In this document: positions 44,807-56,473 of the stretch, in pieces
Numbering within the stretch: the stretch's first letter is position 1
Layout: each line of letters begins with the position of its first letter
Source: Coffea arabica
Lineage: Eukaryota; Streptophyta; Magnoliopsida; Gentianales; Rubiaceae
DNA length: 64,000 nucleotides
Direction of reading: 5' to 3'
NCBI RefSeq assembly: GCF_036785885.1
Contig: NC_092315.1
Span: 26,514,026 to 26,578,025, forward strand
Notes under the pieces: generated by a model
Told to the model about the DNA's origin: nothing
Seen by the model: only the letters and a program-made list of their open reading frames with translations
Databases searched by the model: none
Translations under genes and position numbers: made by a program

Positions 44807-47800
44807 TGTAACGCCCCGAGGCAGAAGAAAAGGAAAAATTTCTGGTGAATAGAGTTTTGTGAGGAATCCGGCCCACATAAATCTGGAAGAAATTCGGTCC
44901 GCATAAAGAGCTTAAAGAGCCAGCTCTTTAAGGCTTTCCGATAAGGCCCAATAAGTACCAAAATACCCTTTTATTTGAAAATTATTATTTATTAAAGCCA
45001 CTACCCAAATATTTCACTCTAAGTGTAAGTAAACCTAGAAAATAGGGTTTTACGTTTCGGTTTCAAGTTTGGAGCGAAATTAGGGTTTTCGCGATTTTTA
45101 GCCGGATGAATTTTCGGTACAGAGTAAGGATTAATTTTGGGGATTAAAAGTGACTTTTAAGTGAGAAATAATATGTGACTAGTGGCAATGATATAAGGTT
45201 AGTGAATTGGAAGTAAAAACCCTAGTACGTGAGTTTTTAAGAAAAACGGCGCGAAACGGCGGGACCCGCGCATTACCGATTGAACGCACTGCTTGACCAC
45301 CATTTTTCTTACCCAACAAGTTTGTTGACTTTTATACATAATATCTTCTTAAATTGCAGCAAGGTTGACCGAAATTAGTGGCCAAGAAAGGCAAGAAAGA
45401 AAGAGAAAAAAAAGAGAGGTGGTGGTGGTGACACTTGTCACCACCTCATGGCTTCTTAACCAAGACCATTACTATCCATTTAACTCCAACACTTAGCCAA
45501 TTTCTTCTTCATTTCTGCTGGTGCTGGCCGTGAGAAGCAAGAAGAAAAACCCAAAGGAAAACATTCCATTTCATCTTCAAATCCAACAACTTAGGAAGAA
45601 ATCCAACAAAGTAAACCGATTAAACTTGTTCTTGAGTGACTAGCTAGTGGCTTGTGGTGTGATTTTTGAAGGAGAAAGCTTGGACTACTTGTAGTGACTT
45701 CTATTCAAGGTAAGAGAGTTTATCTCTCTAAGTTTTGCTTTCAAATTTGTCAAAGTAAGCTTGGCAACTTGATTTTATGGTAAGATTATGGATGATTAGC
45801 ATGTTTTAGAAGTTTTCCCCAATTTATTTGATGAACTAGGGCTTAAGGAAATTCTGCCCAAATTATTATATGATGCTCATATGTTGCAATTGAGGTTTTA
45901 TAAGGTGTTGTGGTAGTGATTAGACCAAGAAATTAAGGAAAGTTGCACTAGAAACTCAAAATTTCCAAAATCTGGAAAATGGTCTCAACATTCTGTCCGA
46001 ATTTTTATCTGTATGTTAGAGGCTGTTTTGGCCTTAGGTCAAAGAAGAAAAGTTGTAGAGAATGGCATTTTATAGGTGCCTACAAAATTTCAACTCAATC
46101 GGAGCAACGTAGGACGTGAAAAGTCCAAAATGCCCTTACTGTTCTAAGTATTTCCCAGCAGTCCGTTTCTTCAGTTCAGTCCAGTTTATCACGATTTTTG
46201 ACCAGGATCCATTCTGATTTAGCTCTGGGCCAAAACATGAAAGTTGTAGTGTTCTGAAGTAGCTTTAAAATGCCTCTAAGAACACATGATTTGGACTTGT
46301 GTACACTGAGTTATGACCATTACAGTGTTCTGCATTTAAACAGCCGACGAATTGGTTTCTGGTTTAGTATTTTGAGAATTTGACCAAGTTACATTAGAAA
46401 CTGGACTAAGTGACCTTCATGAACATTGTACCCTGTGTCTTAGCTTCGAAACGGCATAGGTTTCACCTCAATCCGATAAGCGTAGCCTCGGATATGTTAT
46501 TTCCGCTTTCATACGTCAAATCTGTTTTGTGCTAGATTGAATTTCTGCACTTGCTATCGTTGTGAATCTTATTATTATGATATTGTGAGCCTATGGAACG
46601 GCTCTTGTCATGAATTTCTGATATATGTGATGTTGGGTTTTGGTTGAGAAAAATAATGAAGCCTAAATGGCTGGAAAATTAGGTAAACACAAAGGGCATG
46701 CTGCCGAATTTTTACTCGAGAACTAGAAAACTATATTTGCAACTTGAGTGAAGGTTAAGTGATTACCACTTGAACTAGCGAGAACTTTTGCTACTTTGTT
46801 ATCAATGGTTATACGTTAAAAACCTAAACGAACTTGTACTCTTGAGGAAAAGATATAATGGCCAATGTAAACTTGTATTTCCTTGTACTTTTAACTCAAG
46901 TATTGTTTCCAAGTATATATGCTACAAAAAAACCTTATGATTTGAAAAGCGAGCAAGTGTTTCACGAATGCCTTTCAAATGAATTTCAATTGGTTGATTC
47001 TTATGAACGGAACGTTTAAGTTTCAAATCTTACTCGTGTTTCAAAGTTCTCAAATTGGATTTCTATCGCAGATCTGGACTCCAAACCTGGAGTATAATTG
47101 AACGTGACTACGTGAAGCACTATAGTTTGAGTGAGTGATCCCTCGACTGTCCCCAAAGTTACTTTTGAACTAATTCTTGCATTTATTACTCCATTGCATA
47201 TCATTTGGGGTTCGGGTGTGTGCCATGACATAATTGGCTCCAATGAGTTCCTGGAAAGTCTTGTGCTTAGAACCAATGTCTCCACTATTGTTTACACATT
47301 CTTTGGAGCCCGATGGCTCCTTACTTCTGTTTCACGGTTACTTGATCTAAACGAGCATTGGATATTTAAGCACAAGAATTTCACTGGCTCACATGAGCAA
47401 TAAATGAACATTTGATTACTGCATCATGACATCATATCAATGCTTGATTGTGAAATATACTTGGCTGTTAATTTTACTGGTCACTCGCTGAGCTTCTAGC
47501 TCACCCCCTATTATCTTCTTCTCCCCACAGGGATCGAAGTAAAGGAAGAACTTGTTTTTGGATCTTTGTGTGGCTGGATGGCGTACATCTTGTATAGTTT
47601 AGTTTTGGTTTTGGTTTATGTACTTTTGGGCTGTATAAATATTTGGAATTGAATCGGATGTAAATCTATATTTTATGCTTAGAACTAGTTTCCGCTTCGC
47701 TTATGATATGTAATTTTGGAGAATTGGATGTATTATTTGAGTTGTACCTTGTAATTTACTTGAGGAATGTAGTAAGTGAGTGAGTCCCGGCGAGAGTTGG

Positions 47801-47855
47801 ACAGGCGGCCCGCTAAACCCTTTGGTTCGCCTTAGGGAGAGGTGGGGTCGTTACA
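44807..47855 (+). repeat. 3' LTR of LARD-T
   Basis: 3,049 bp, near-identical to the 5' LTR. One base is missing relative to it in the CATTGTA(G)CCC phrase, and scattered substitutions occur such as AATACCCCTACTG versus AATGCCCTTACTG. It ends GTCGTTACA before TAAAC. Confidence 0.93.
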
Positions 47856-50615
47856 TAAACAATCTAAGGGTCTAGCGTTGGACTAGTCCACTTCTAAAAA
47901 TCTTTACTAGCGTTGGACTAGCAAGTAAGTGGAGGGGAAAAAGTCACAACTAACATTGGACTAGTGTGGTGACGTCACGCATTAATAACACAAAATAAGA
48001 CAAATAGGCATAAATTAAAACAAAAAAACACAGAATAGCACGTAGCACGTAACACATAAACATAATATTTAGATGTAAAAATCCTATGAAAAGCGGATAA
48101 AGCACATAACACATAAGTCACATAAACACGCAAAAAACCTATCTATTACATCGGGGAGCCTAACTACAATCTAAAATGGGAAAATAAAATAAAAAAATCA
48201 TATCTACCCTATCTATTACAATAGGGGACCTAACTACAATTCTAAAAGGGGAAAATATAATAAAACAAATCTAATTATCCTATCTATTACATTTTTGAGG
48301 TATTTAAATGCCTCTCAAATAATTATAAAAGTTAAGTAAATAAATGTAAGAAAATTTCAATGAACATTTAAATCAAATAAATAAAACATATAAAAATATA
48401 TAAACACATAGGAACACGTAGGAGCACATAACAGTACATAATTGACATTGAAATAATAATAATAGGGGTACCTCCCTTTTGAAGTGGTGACTAAATGGAG
48501 TTAAATTGCCATATTTATACTCAAAATGAACAAAAGAATCATGGCACCAATTTAATTGAAAATAATAATAATGATAAAAATACTAAATTCGCATTAATGT
48601 ATCAAATATAAAGAAACTTAAGAACGTCTAAAAATTACAAGTTAAATATATTCAAAAGTAACACAATTAGCTATTAAAGAAAAGAAACAATCATAATAAA
48701 AAGAGTCAAAATTCACTAGGGACTAAAATGCAGATATCAAAAAACTTTTGGGGTTAAAAATATAATTTTTCTAAAGTTTAGGGGCTAAAATTAAATGAAA
48801 GATAAAGTTCAGGTACGAAAGTGCAATTAATCTAAGGACCTAAGTGAAAGAAATTTAAAATATTCTGGGCCACAGTAAAATTATTCCAAAGATCAGGGGT
48901 TAAAGTGCATATCCGTTTCTGGTCTCTTAGGAAACAAGGCCACTGGGCCCAATTTTGTTTATTCAGGCAAAAGGCCATCCGGCCCAATCGAAAGTCCAAG
49001 CCAAAATACCCAAGCCAACCTGTCTTGTTATCACTCAAACCCAACCAAAATAAAGCATGGGTCTGACCTTCTAATCCAATCGAAAATAAGAAACAAGCCC
49101 ACCAAAAAATAAAAATTAGCCCAACCCCTTTTTTTCTTTCCTTTCTTTTCTTTCTTTTTCCTTCTCTTCTTCTTCTTCTTTTTCTTCTCCTTCCACTCCG
49201 GCAAGCTGAAGCTTACTTCAATTGGCGGCCATGGTGGCCGCCGGTCGCCGGCGACCTCTCCGGTCGTGAAAAAATTCACCCCCTCACTCGATTTTTCGCG
49301 TAGAATCCATTTTTGAAATTAGTTTTTCAAAAAATGACCCGAAGGTGGCCAAAATGCCCAAAAACAGTCGTGGTTTTACTCTCCCAAGATCACTCAAAAC
49401 TCACCCAAAAATTGTAAATTTTATACCAAAACAAGGCTCGTGACTTCTACAATCCAACCATAATCTTAAACGAACAAAAGAATAACCCCATTTAATTCGA
49501 CTCTTCATTTAAACATTTTCTCAAACACTCAACATGCATTCACAAGACCATCTCCCTTTCCTTAATGTCATTCATGTCTTACCCCAAAAAAAATTCAACA
49601 AACACCAGCAGCAACAACAAAAATACAGCAGCAATAACCAATCATACATGAATTTAACATGATAAAGAAAAACCGGAAAATAGTTCAATGAAAGTGTTGA
49701 TACCTCTTATGACCGTAGTTAAAAGTTTTGATGAAATTCCAACCTCCTCACGTCCGATTGCTTGCCTTCTTGTGTTTGATTCCGTGTGTGTATAATGGGA
49801 AAAGGGAGGGAGCCGAATGGAGCCTTTCTTTTGTGTCTTATGAATTGAGAGAAAAGAAAGATAGGGAGCCGAGAGTGACATGGGAGGATGAAGAGTGCTT
49901 TTTTTTTTTTTTGTCTGACTTCTTTTCTTGCCTTTTGAAGGAGAGAGCCGAGAGTCTCTTTAGCCAAAGTGGAGTTTTTTTTTTGTCAAAAAATGATGAT
50001 ATTTACCAAATGACAAGAAAGGTGAAGAAAGTTGAGTGTAGGAATGAGTTAAGTGTATTTGGTGGGGAAAATGATTGGGGGAGGATTTTATCTTCTATTT
50101 TTTTCTTTTTTTTTTGTCTTTGTTTTCTTTCTCTTTTTTTGTTTTTGTTTTTCTTTTCCTAAAACAAACTTGCAAAATGAGAAAAACACACATTAAAATG
50201 CAAGAAAATAAATAACTCATTAAATAAAAAAAAATTCAAGAAAATATTAAAAATTGACAAAAATTTGGTGTCTACAGGAGGTATTAATCAGGGATTCTAG
50301 CAAAACTCAACAAGAAAATTTGCATTTAAAAGTTGGAAGTTCAAGTTTTCTCTACAGCTCAAAGCTGGAAAAATTTCCAGCAAGCAAATAGTTTGCTAAG
50401 CAAACTTTTCTTCAACAAAACTCTTTATTTATCAGTCCAATTCAACATGCATGTGAAGATTAACATGTTATGAGGTATATTGAACAGCAGTCTAAAATTT
50501 TACAGCTCAAAAATCGTGGAAAAATCTGGAAAATTCTCCCTCTCCCTCACTTAGCCAGTCAAGCAGATTTCCAGCAAATTCTTCAAGGTTTTTCACAGCC
50601 AAGTTTGTACTCTTA

Positions 50616-51593
50616 TAAAAATAGAACACATGGATTTGAAATATCTAATTGTTTTGAAGTTCTATTCATATATGCCCTATGTGTGAATATGTTTTTCAAA
50701 ATGATGAATTTGAACATATAATTGTTTGATCTTGATAACCCCTAATATTTTTTTTAATTAACTCATGACTTGCAAAAGAAAAAGGAAGTTTTTATTTGTC
50801 AAAAGTACTTCATGGTTTAAAATCCTTCATGATTAACTTGTTATGAGTTTTGTATGCAGACTATGTCAGTTATTTAAGTTTGACATAGTTTAACCACTAG
50901 GTATAATACATCTTTTAATCTAAATGTGAGAGCATTCTATCTCAACTTAGTTATACCTAGCATATTATTTTGTGCAAGTGAAATGATTGTGATGCTATTT
51001 GTCATCTTTATACTTAAATGCTATATCTATTTATATTGACATCACATAAGAAAATGAATCCGATATCCATCTAATAACCTTCATGATTAGAAAGATGGAT
51101 GTTCTTAACCTCACAATAAATGAGGTAGTTGTGTCATATGTGTTTAATAGCTGATCAACTCTTGTTTTGATTATGCTTTTATGTACCCCTTGGTGCCTAT
51201 TCTCACGTTCTTCGAAATAGGAGGTACTATAATAAGGATGAGTAAAAATTACTTTGAAAATAATCCTTTTACGTGATTCCTTTATATGTACTTATTAATA
51301 TGCTTTTGAATGGAAATAACTCGTTGAATGTGATTCACCTCCTTGTGCTTATCAAGTTACATTATTACTATAAAATAGAGATATTTGATAAGAATGATGA
51401 TAAAAATTGATATGACTCTGAAGATTAAATATACAATGTCCCTTCATATTTATTTGTTTTTGATGATGTCAAAAGAGGGAGAAGATTGGATGATATTTCT
51501 TTGAATAATGGACTTCCACTTAGGGGAAGTTTATTTAAGTTTATTTCATCAAAGAAATCATTATTTTGTTTGTCATCATCAAAAAGGGGGAGA
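50616..51593 (+). other. 3' untranslated region of element B with polypurine tracts
   Basis: No ORF is found. Purine tracts AAAAGAGGGAGAAG (about 51471), TAGGGGAAG (about 51521) and AAAAAGGGGGAG (51581-51592) precede the 3' LTR, and TTTGTCATCATCAAAAAGGG is shared with the end of element C. Pol and the third ORF that should precede it are absent. Confidence 0.65.
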
Positions 51594-51673
51594 TTAAACT
51601 CTTAGATTGATCAATCCTTGATTTTGATGATAACGAATTAAAATGATATTTGGACTAATGATTTTATATGAAG
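51594..51673 (+). repeat. 3' LTR of element B, first piece
   Basis: TTAAACTCTTAGATTGATCA and the following CCTTGATTTTGATGATAAC match the start of the B 5' LTR. It is interrupted after TATATGAAG by the reverse LTR. Confidence 0.82.
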
Positions 51674-54600
51674 TGTGACGACCCCACCTTCTTCTAGGGC
51701 ATACCCTAGAAGTTAGCGGATCGCCTGCCTAGCTCTCGCCAGGACTCACTCACTCCCATTAACTTCAGAGATAACATTACCATTGGACAACTGAACATTC
51801 ACTCTTAAGTACCACTCCAATCAGCTTGAAACATAGATTTGTCCACTAAAAGAAACAAAATACACGTTCTAAACATCCATTCTTAATATTACATCAACTC
51901 AAAACAAAAGATTCAACCATCTTAAAATACGAAAGAAAACGTGACTCCAATATATACACATAGTGATGGGATTTCCCAAAACAACTTTCCAATTCCATCC
52001 AATCACTTTCAATCTCCAACTCCTGTAAGGAAAACAAAGCTAAAAGGGTGAGCTTACGCCTGTGAGATTTCCATGCAAGTAACATTTAAGAATCACATGA
52101 ATCAATACAAATAAACAAGTAGTGCACATTTCACTGTACAATCACTTTCATTAGCAATTGAGGAAACATTTCACTGAACAATCACTTTTAAAAGGATACG
52201 GTGCTCACATTAGAGCCACTTCAATGCACTACACACTCCGCCAAACTCCTCCTTATAACCTCCAAAACAATAAACACTTCCCTCACTTGGATGGCCATAT
52301 CAATATCAATAATCTGCTACTCCGTGGTAATACTCGAGCATACCAAAACACTTACCCAAAACTACCGTCCTACCCGACCAAGCCCTTTGCTGGCTCGAAT
52401 AATCCGTTGAACAGAGGGTTTTGGGGCCGAGTTCAGCCGGCGTGATAAAGTACACACACGACTTACAGTCATGCACACTTACAATATCACTTGATCAATT
52501 ATCAATCTTCAAGCTCAACTAAGCCAAGTGCGATAAAGTACACCCTCGACTTAGAAGGCGAGGGATAATTGAGATACACTTCCAATGAATCACTTAGCAA
52601 TATTTCATAATAAGCACATTTGCCATATAATTGCACTTAGGTACACATAAACAGTTTAACACATAAATTCGGAAAACACTTACCAATTATCCAAGTAAAT
52701 TACTCTTGAGCCTCGGGTTTGTTTCTTGGCTCACAGCTACATCCTGGACAAGTTAATAATTCCAAATCAACTACATAGTTTGTAGATGTTCACTTATTGT
52801 TCTTACTTTATCACTTGGACTATTAAAATCAAGTTTGACTTTAAAGTACAAAATATAACATATTCAATGTTCACATATCATTTTATTTTGAAACTTATTG
52901 ACTTTATTGTTTTAATCAAGAATTATACCTGTTTTCCCAAGTTAATAATTCATAAGATATTTATTTTAGGACTTAAATCATTTTCCACTCAAGATTCCAA
53001 AATTAAGGTTTAGAAGTATTCCCTTGGTTCTCTTTTAATTAATTAGACTCTAAGTTATTTGGAAATTAAGTTTTATTCCACTATACCAGTCCCTCAATTT
53101 AATAGCCTTTAAAAATATTTGTGAAAACAATATCATATAATGGCTTGGTTTGAACATGCATGAAAGATTTGAACATAAATTGAAGAGATTATTGGAGAAA
53201 ATTGTGTCAACGTGACGGCTACCAGAATTTTGGAACATGGCCGAGGGGAGGAAATCAGCATCTGAACCAGCGTTGCTTTTCAATTTCCCTTGGCTGTAAA
53301 CTTTAGATCCCTGCTGAAAGTACCCTGTAGTTTGATAACCAATCCTTGCATGTTGAACTTAACGAAAGAAAACTGAAGAAATCTGTGTTTAAGAGCTGAG
53401 TGGCTGTCAAAATCTTTCCAGCATGGCCGAGAGAAGGAGTTGAGCATCTGATCAGTTTTTCCTTCGAAGTTTAGCTGCAATTTTTATACTCTTGTTGTTC
53501 AAGATTACCTTGTAAGCTTGTTCATTATATATTTGCATGTTGAGTTGAAGTTAAAACTGAAGAAAGAACCGAATCTTTAACTGTCTTATGGCTGAAGGTT
53601 TACTTAGCTAATGACAGAATTAGTTGTGGCTTTTGGGTTGAATAATCCGTTGAAACTAGATGCTAATTGCTTTGGTATATGCTGGAATGAATGTAACTTA
53701 AGTATATAGAGATTTAAGCAAGTGAAAGAATAGAGTTTTTGGTTAAAAGCTTGAAATAACATTACTGGAAATTTGTGATTTGTCTGTCTAGTTGGGGCAT
53801 GAAAGTGAAAGGAAAGACTTGAGAAAACAAAAAATGTTGGACCGTTACACTGCTAGAAAATTTAGTTGGGGAATGCTACAGCTGATAACAGCTTTTGTAT
53901 GTGATTTTGGCCGAATAACATGCTGAAATTATGAGTTATTCACCTTAGTTCATGTTGAACAGAATGTATACTAAGTGACTAATATTTGAGTAAGTGAAAG
54001 ATGGAATTTGTTGAAGATTTAGAAACATTTGATCTAAAATTCTTGCTTTGGCTGACCGAATGTGTGAAGAGATGAAGCTCTCACGAAACTTTTGAAAATT
54101 TATGTTAAATGGTTGTGAATTTATATGGGGCATCTTATAGTATCTTGAAACTATTTTATGAGTATTTTAAAGAACTTAAAACTGAAAAATTAGTAAAATT
54201 TAAACGAGATTTAAACTATTGGCAACTTGGAATCTAGTTTAATCCAAAAAGAAAAGAATGAAAAGTCAATTTGCCTTAATCTTAGAATATTGGATAGAAA
54301 ATGGTTTAATCTTAGGTTAAACATTTTATAAGACTATAAACTTGGAATATGCATATTTCTTGGTTTAAAATGATAAAGTCAATAAGTCGAAATGAAATAT
54401 TGAATAAATATTGAATCTCTTATATTTTCCTCACAGCCATTATCAAAGCTGCATGCATGCGACACAAAAGGAAAGGTAACGAGGAAGGCAGCTTTGCCAT
54501 CCTCTGGTATTTCAATCATAACTAGAGCTACGCTTTTCGGATGGAGGCAAACTTTATAGCGTTTCGAAGCTAAGATATAGACCTACATTTCTTATGAAGA

Positions 54601-56265
54601 CATCGATGCCCAGTTCTCACATTTTCAGGGTCAAAAATGGCCGGACAGAAGCACATTCTGCTTCACTCCCTCGGCCAACATTCTGCTTTCACTTGCACTC
54701 ATTCCTCCCTTAATGTTTAGTTGAGTTTCTACTTGTTTCTGTCTTTCTTGTTGAAGTTTATGGACTTTATGATATGTTACAGCTTACAACACAGGTTTAA
54801 GAGCTAAGGGTTGCAGGGGATATCTAGAATTTTCTAACTGTTCTGCTCAGTCGAAGCCAACAGGTTTCGGTAGTAAGATAGTAGCAATATTTTTTTGTCC
54901 TCTTAGTTCCTCCTCAGCTTCATATGCTAATCAAACGTACAGAGTATATTGATTCCACCACACATTATCCTAAGCAAAACATGGCAGATCATGGCCAGAA
55001 TTTAGAAGAAAATTGAATGAAAACTCAGGTCTGCGCAAGACCGCTAAACTGATGCAGCCTGCATCAGATTTCTTCCAAGCTCAATCCTTACTATTTCATG
55101 CTCACTTTCTCATGCATGAAGCAACCATGATGCCATGCATCATGTTACAGTTTAGCACAGCATATCAGATTCATCATTTATGAGATTCAGCAGCAATCTT
55201 TCCATTTCTCTTCTGAAAACAGGCTACATAACCAATGCCTATCTCACGGCTAGAAGTCTGAATTTTACCTTAGCTAGGGACTCATTTTCTTTGCTAAATT
55301 CAACATGCAGCTTGTATATTTATCCATTCATACTGAATAAGCAAGAGGTTATTGCAGGTTCTTACAACTTCAGTCAGATAATCGTTTTAATCCCTAACCA
55401 GAATTTTCTCCTGTCCAAGCTCGCTTTCCTCTGCTACGACTTAACTTGCAGGTTGAATAGACGCTCTTTTATACTCAGTAAGTATTGATCATAGAAAATT
55501 TACCTCTTGCCTTTAAGAATTAAGAATTGCAGACGGACCAGATTGTTTTCCAGCTTTGTTCCCTCAAGTTTGCACCAGCTTCTCCCGTTCTCCTGGCGTT
55601 GCTCTTTCTTGATTATGGTTAGCTGGTGATGAAGCTAGCCAAATTTCTCTCCTCTCACTCACTTTGGCTCACGGTTTTGAAGTTGTAAGCTGGGGAAATA
55701 AAGCTAATACTCTCACTCTTCTCTCGGTTGCAAGCTGAACAAAGAGGAACCAGAAATATTTTCTTTTCCTCTCACTCGATTATGTTTGAGCTGAATGGGT
55801 GTCCAAATCTCCCCCTCAGCTTTGATCCTAGTGCGTGGTTGGTAAGAAAAGAAATGAAATGTGTTTCTTCATTCGGCCACCGCCCAAACAATATCACCGC
55901 TGTCTCCTTTCTCCCTTAGTCATCACTTCATTTGGCTAACAGATGGGTAGCTGTCATCATCACAGGTGTTATTCACCGCCCAAGATTAAAAACCAAGTCC
56001 TCCTAAATTCTTCCTTCCACCGTTTAACTTGGTAGGATGTGAGAACCCGAGAAATTAAGTGTACACCCTAAAATTATTTTATTTTATTTCCTTTGGTATT
56101 AGGAAATTATATATAACGAATAAACGGTTACCTTAAATGCCTAATTGAATCCCTATAAATTGAGAATTTAGAAAATTCAATATATTCAAAGGTCACAAAC
56201 GGTAATATGCATATCGGATGTTTATTTGATTCGTGTAACTAATATTTAGAATAAATTCTTCTTGT

Positions 56266-56309
<44 letters not shown>

Positions 56310-56468
56310 TTCCTACACTATTCTAGGATATTGCTAAATCCTCAATTTATAGAATAATTAAATTTTGTCATTTAATTTGACCAATTATTTGTTATCTATA
56401 ATATTTCAAATGATGAAATAAGGGTAATAATGGCTAAGTTTATTCAAGATTTCTCTCGAGTTATCACA
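51674..56468 (-). mobile_element. Second reverse-strand LTR of a Tekay/Del-like family, probable solo LTR
   Basis: It interrupts the B 3' LTR: flanks read TGAAG on the left (51669-51673) and TGAGG on the right (56469-56473), one base different from a perfect target duplication. On the plus strand it runs from TGTGACGACCCCACC to CTCGAGTTATCACA. No gag or pol is present over 4.8 kb. It contains diverged internal duplications (for example GCATGGCCGAGAG at about 53423 and CATGGCCGAGGGG at about 53237) and a block at 54521-54598 that is the reverse complement of a module in LARD-T LTRs. The 56038-56468 part is an inverted repeat and may be a separate insertion. Confidence 0.65.
56038..56468. repeat. 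Long imperfect inverted repeat around an AT microsatellite
   Basis: The left end TGTGAGAACCCGAG pairs with the right end, whose reverse complement is TGTGATAACTCGAG. Inside, the left-arm phrase CTATAAATTGAGAATTTAG matches the right-arm reverse complement CTATAAATTGAGGATTTAG, and further AT-rich stretches align. The loop carries about 19 AT units at 56269-56306. It could be two LTR starts head to head, or a fold-back MITE. Confidence 0.72.
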
Positions 56469-56473
56469 TGAGG

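Larger units (their letters stand above)
39843..47855 (+). mobile_element. LARD-T: non-coding Tekay/Del-like LTR element
   Basis: Two LTRs of about 3,050 bp flank only 1,914 bp of interior without gag or pol. The target duplication TAAAC is at 39838-39842 and 47856-47860. LTRs begin TGTAACGCCCCGAGG and end GTGGGGTCGTTACA. These edges, the TGGTATCAGAGC primer site and the GTCGAGGACGACAT hairpin plus AAGGAGGGGAG tract before the 3' LTR are what I know from Tekay/Del chromoviruses, so it is most likely an internally deleted relative moved by their enzymes. By eye the LTRs differ at roughly two dozen positions, under 1%, so it is fairly young. Confidence 0.92.
17177..50276 (+). mobile_element. 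LARD-A: large non-coding LTR retrotransposon derivative, carrying two nested elements
   Basis: Two LTRs beginning TGTCGCGCCCCATTTTTC flank an internal region with no gag or pol of its own. The 5-bp target duplication GGAGG is present at 17172-17176 and 50277-50281. Subtracting the two nested elements leaves about 15 kb: two LTRs of about 3.4 kb and about 8.3 kb of non-coding interior. No tRNA-type primer site starting TGG follows the left LTR; the interior begins TGCCCCTCTTTGTC. No clear polypurine tract precedes the right LTR; the last bases are CCCCAGTGGAGTCGCCAAGT. It must be mobilised by proteins of another element. Confidence 0.88.
38895..50276 (+). repeat. Right LTR of LARD-A, split by LARD-T
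   Basis: The pieces are 38895-39842 and 47861-50276, about 3.36 kb together. The joint is plain because the left LTR continues without interruption through GCATAAACAATCTAAGAG at about 18115, whereas here the insertion sits after ATAAAC. The LTR ends GGTGTCTACA and is followed by GGAGG. Confidence 0.92.
15606..50610 (-). mobile_element. Reverse-strand LTR (Tekay/Del-like family), split by LARD-A; probable solo LTR
   Basis: It covers two pieces, 15606-17176 and 50282 to about 50610, roughly 1.9 kb together. The left edge TGTGACGACCCCACC is the reverse complement of the LTR ends of LARD-T (GGTGGGGTCGTTACA) and matches the left edge of another reverse LTR at 51674. Neighbouring blocks such as ACCGCCTGCCTGACTCTCG also match that copy (ATCGCCTGCCTAGCTCTCG). 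The right edge is less certain: TCTTA occurs both before the left edge (15601-15605) and at 50611-50615 and could be the target duplication, but the base pair at that edge is not the usual CA. No internal coding region is attached. Confidence 0.6.

Noticed and set aside
49728..50162. 144-residue frame in the LARD-A right LTR, also present at 19988-20272
   Set aside because: It recurs only because the two LTRs are copies. Lengths differ through indels in homopolymers, so the frame is not conserved as a protein.
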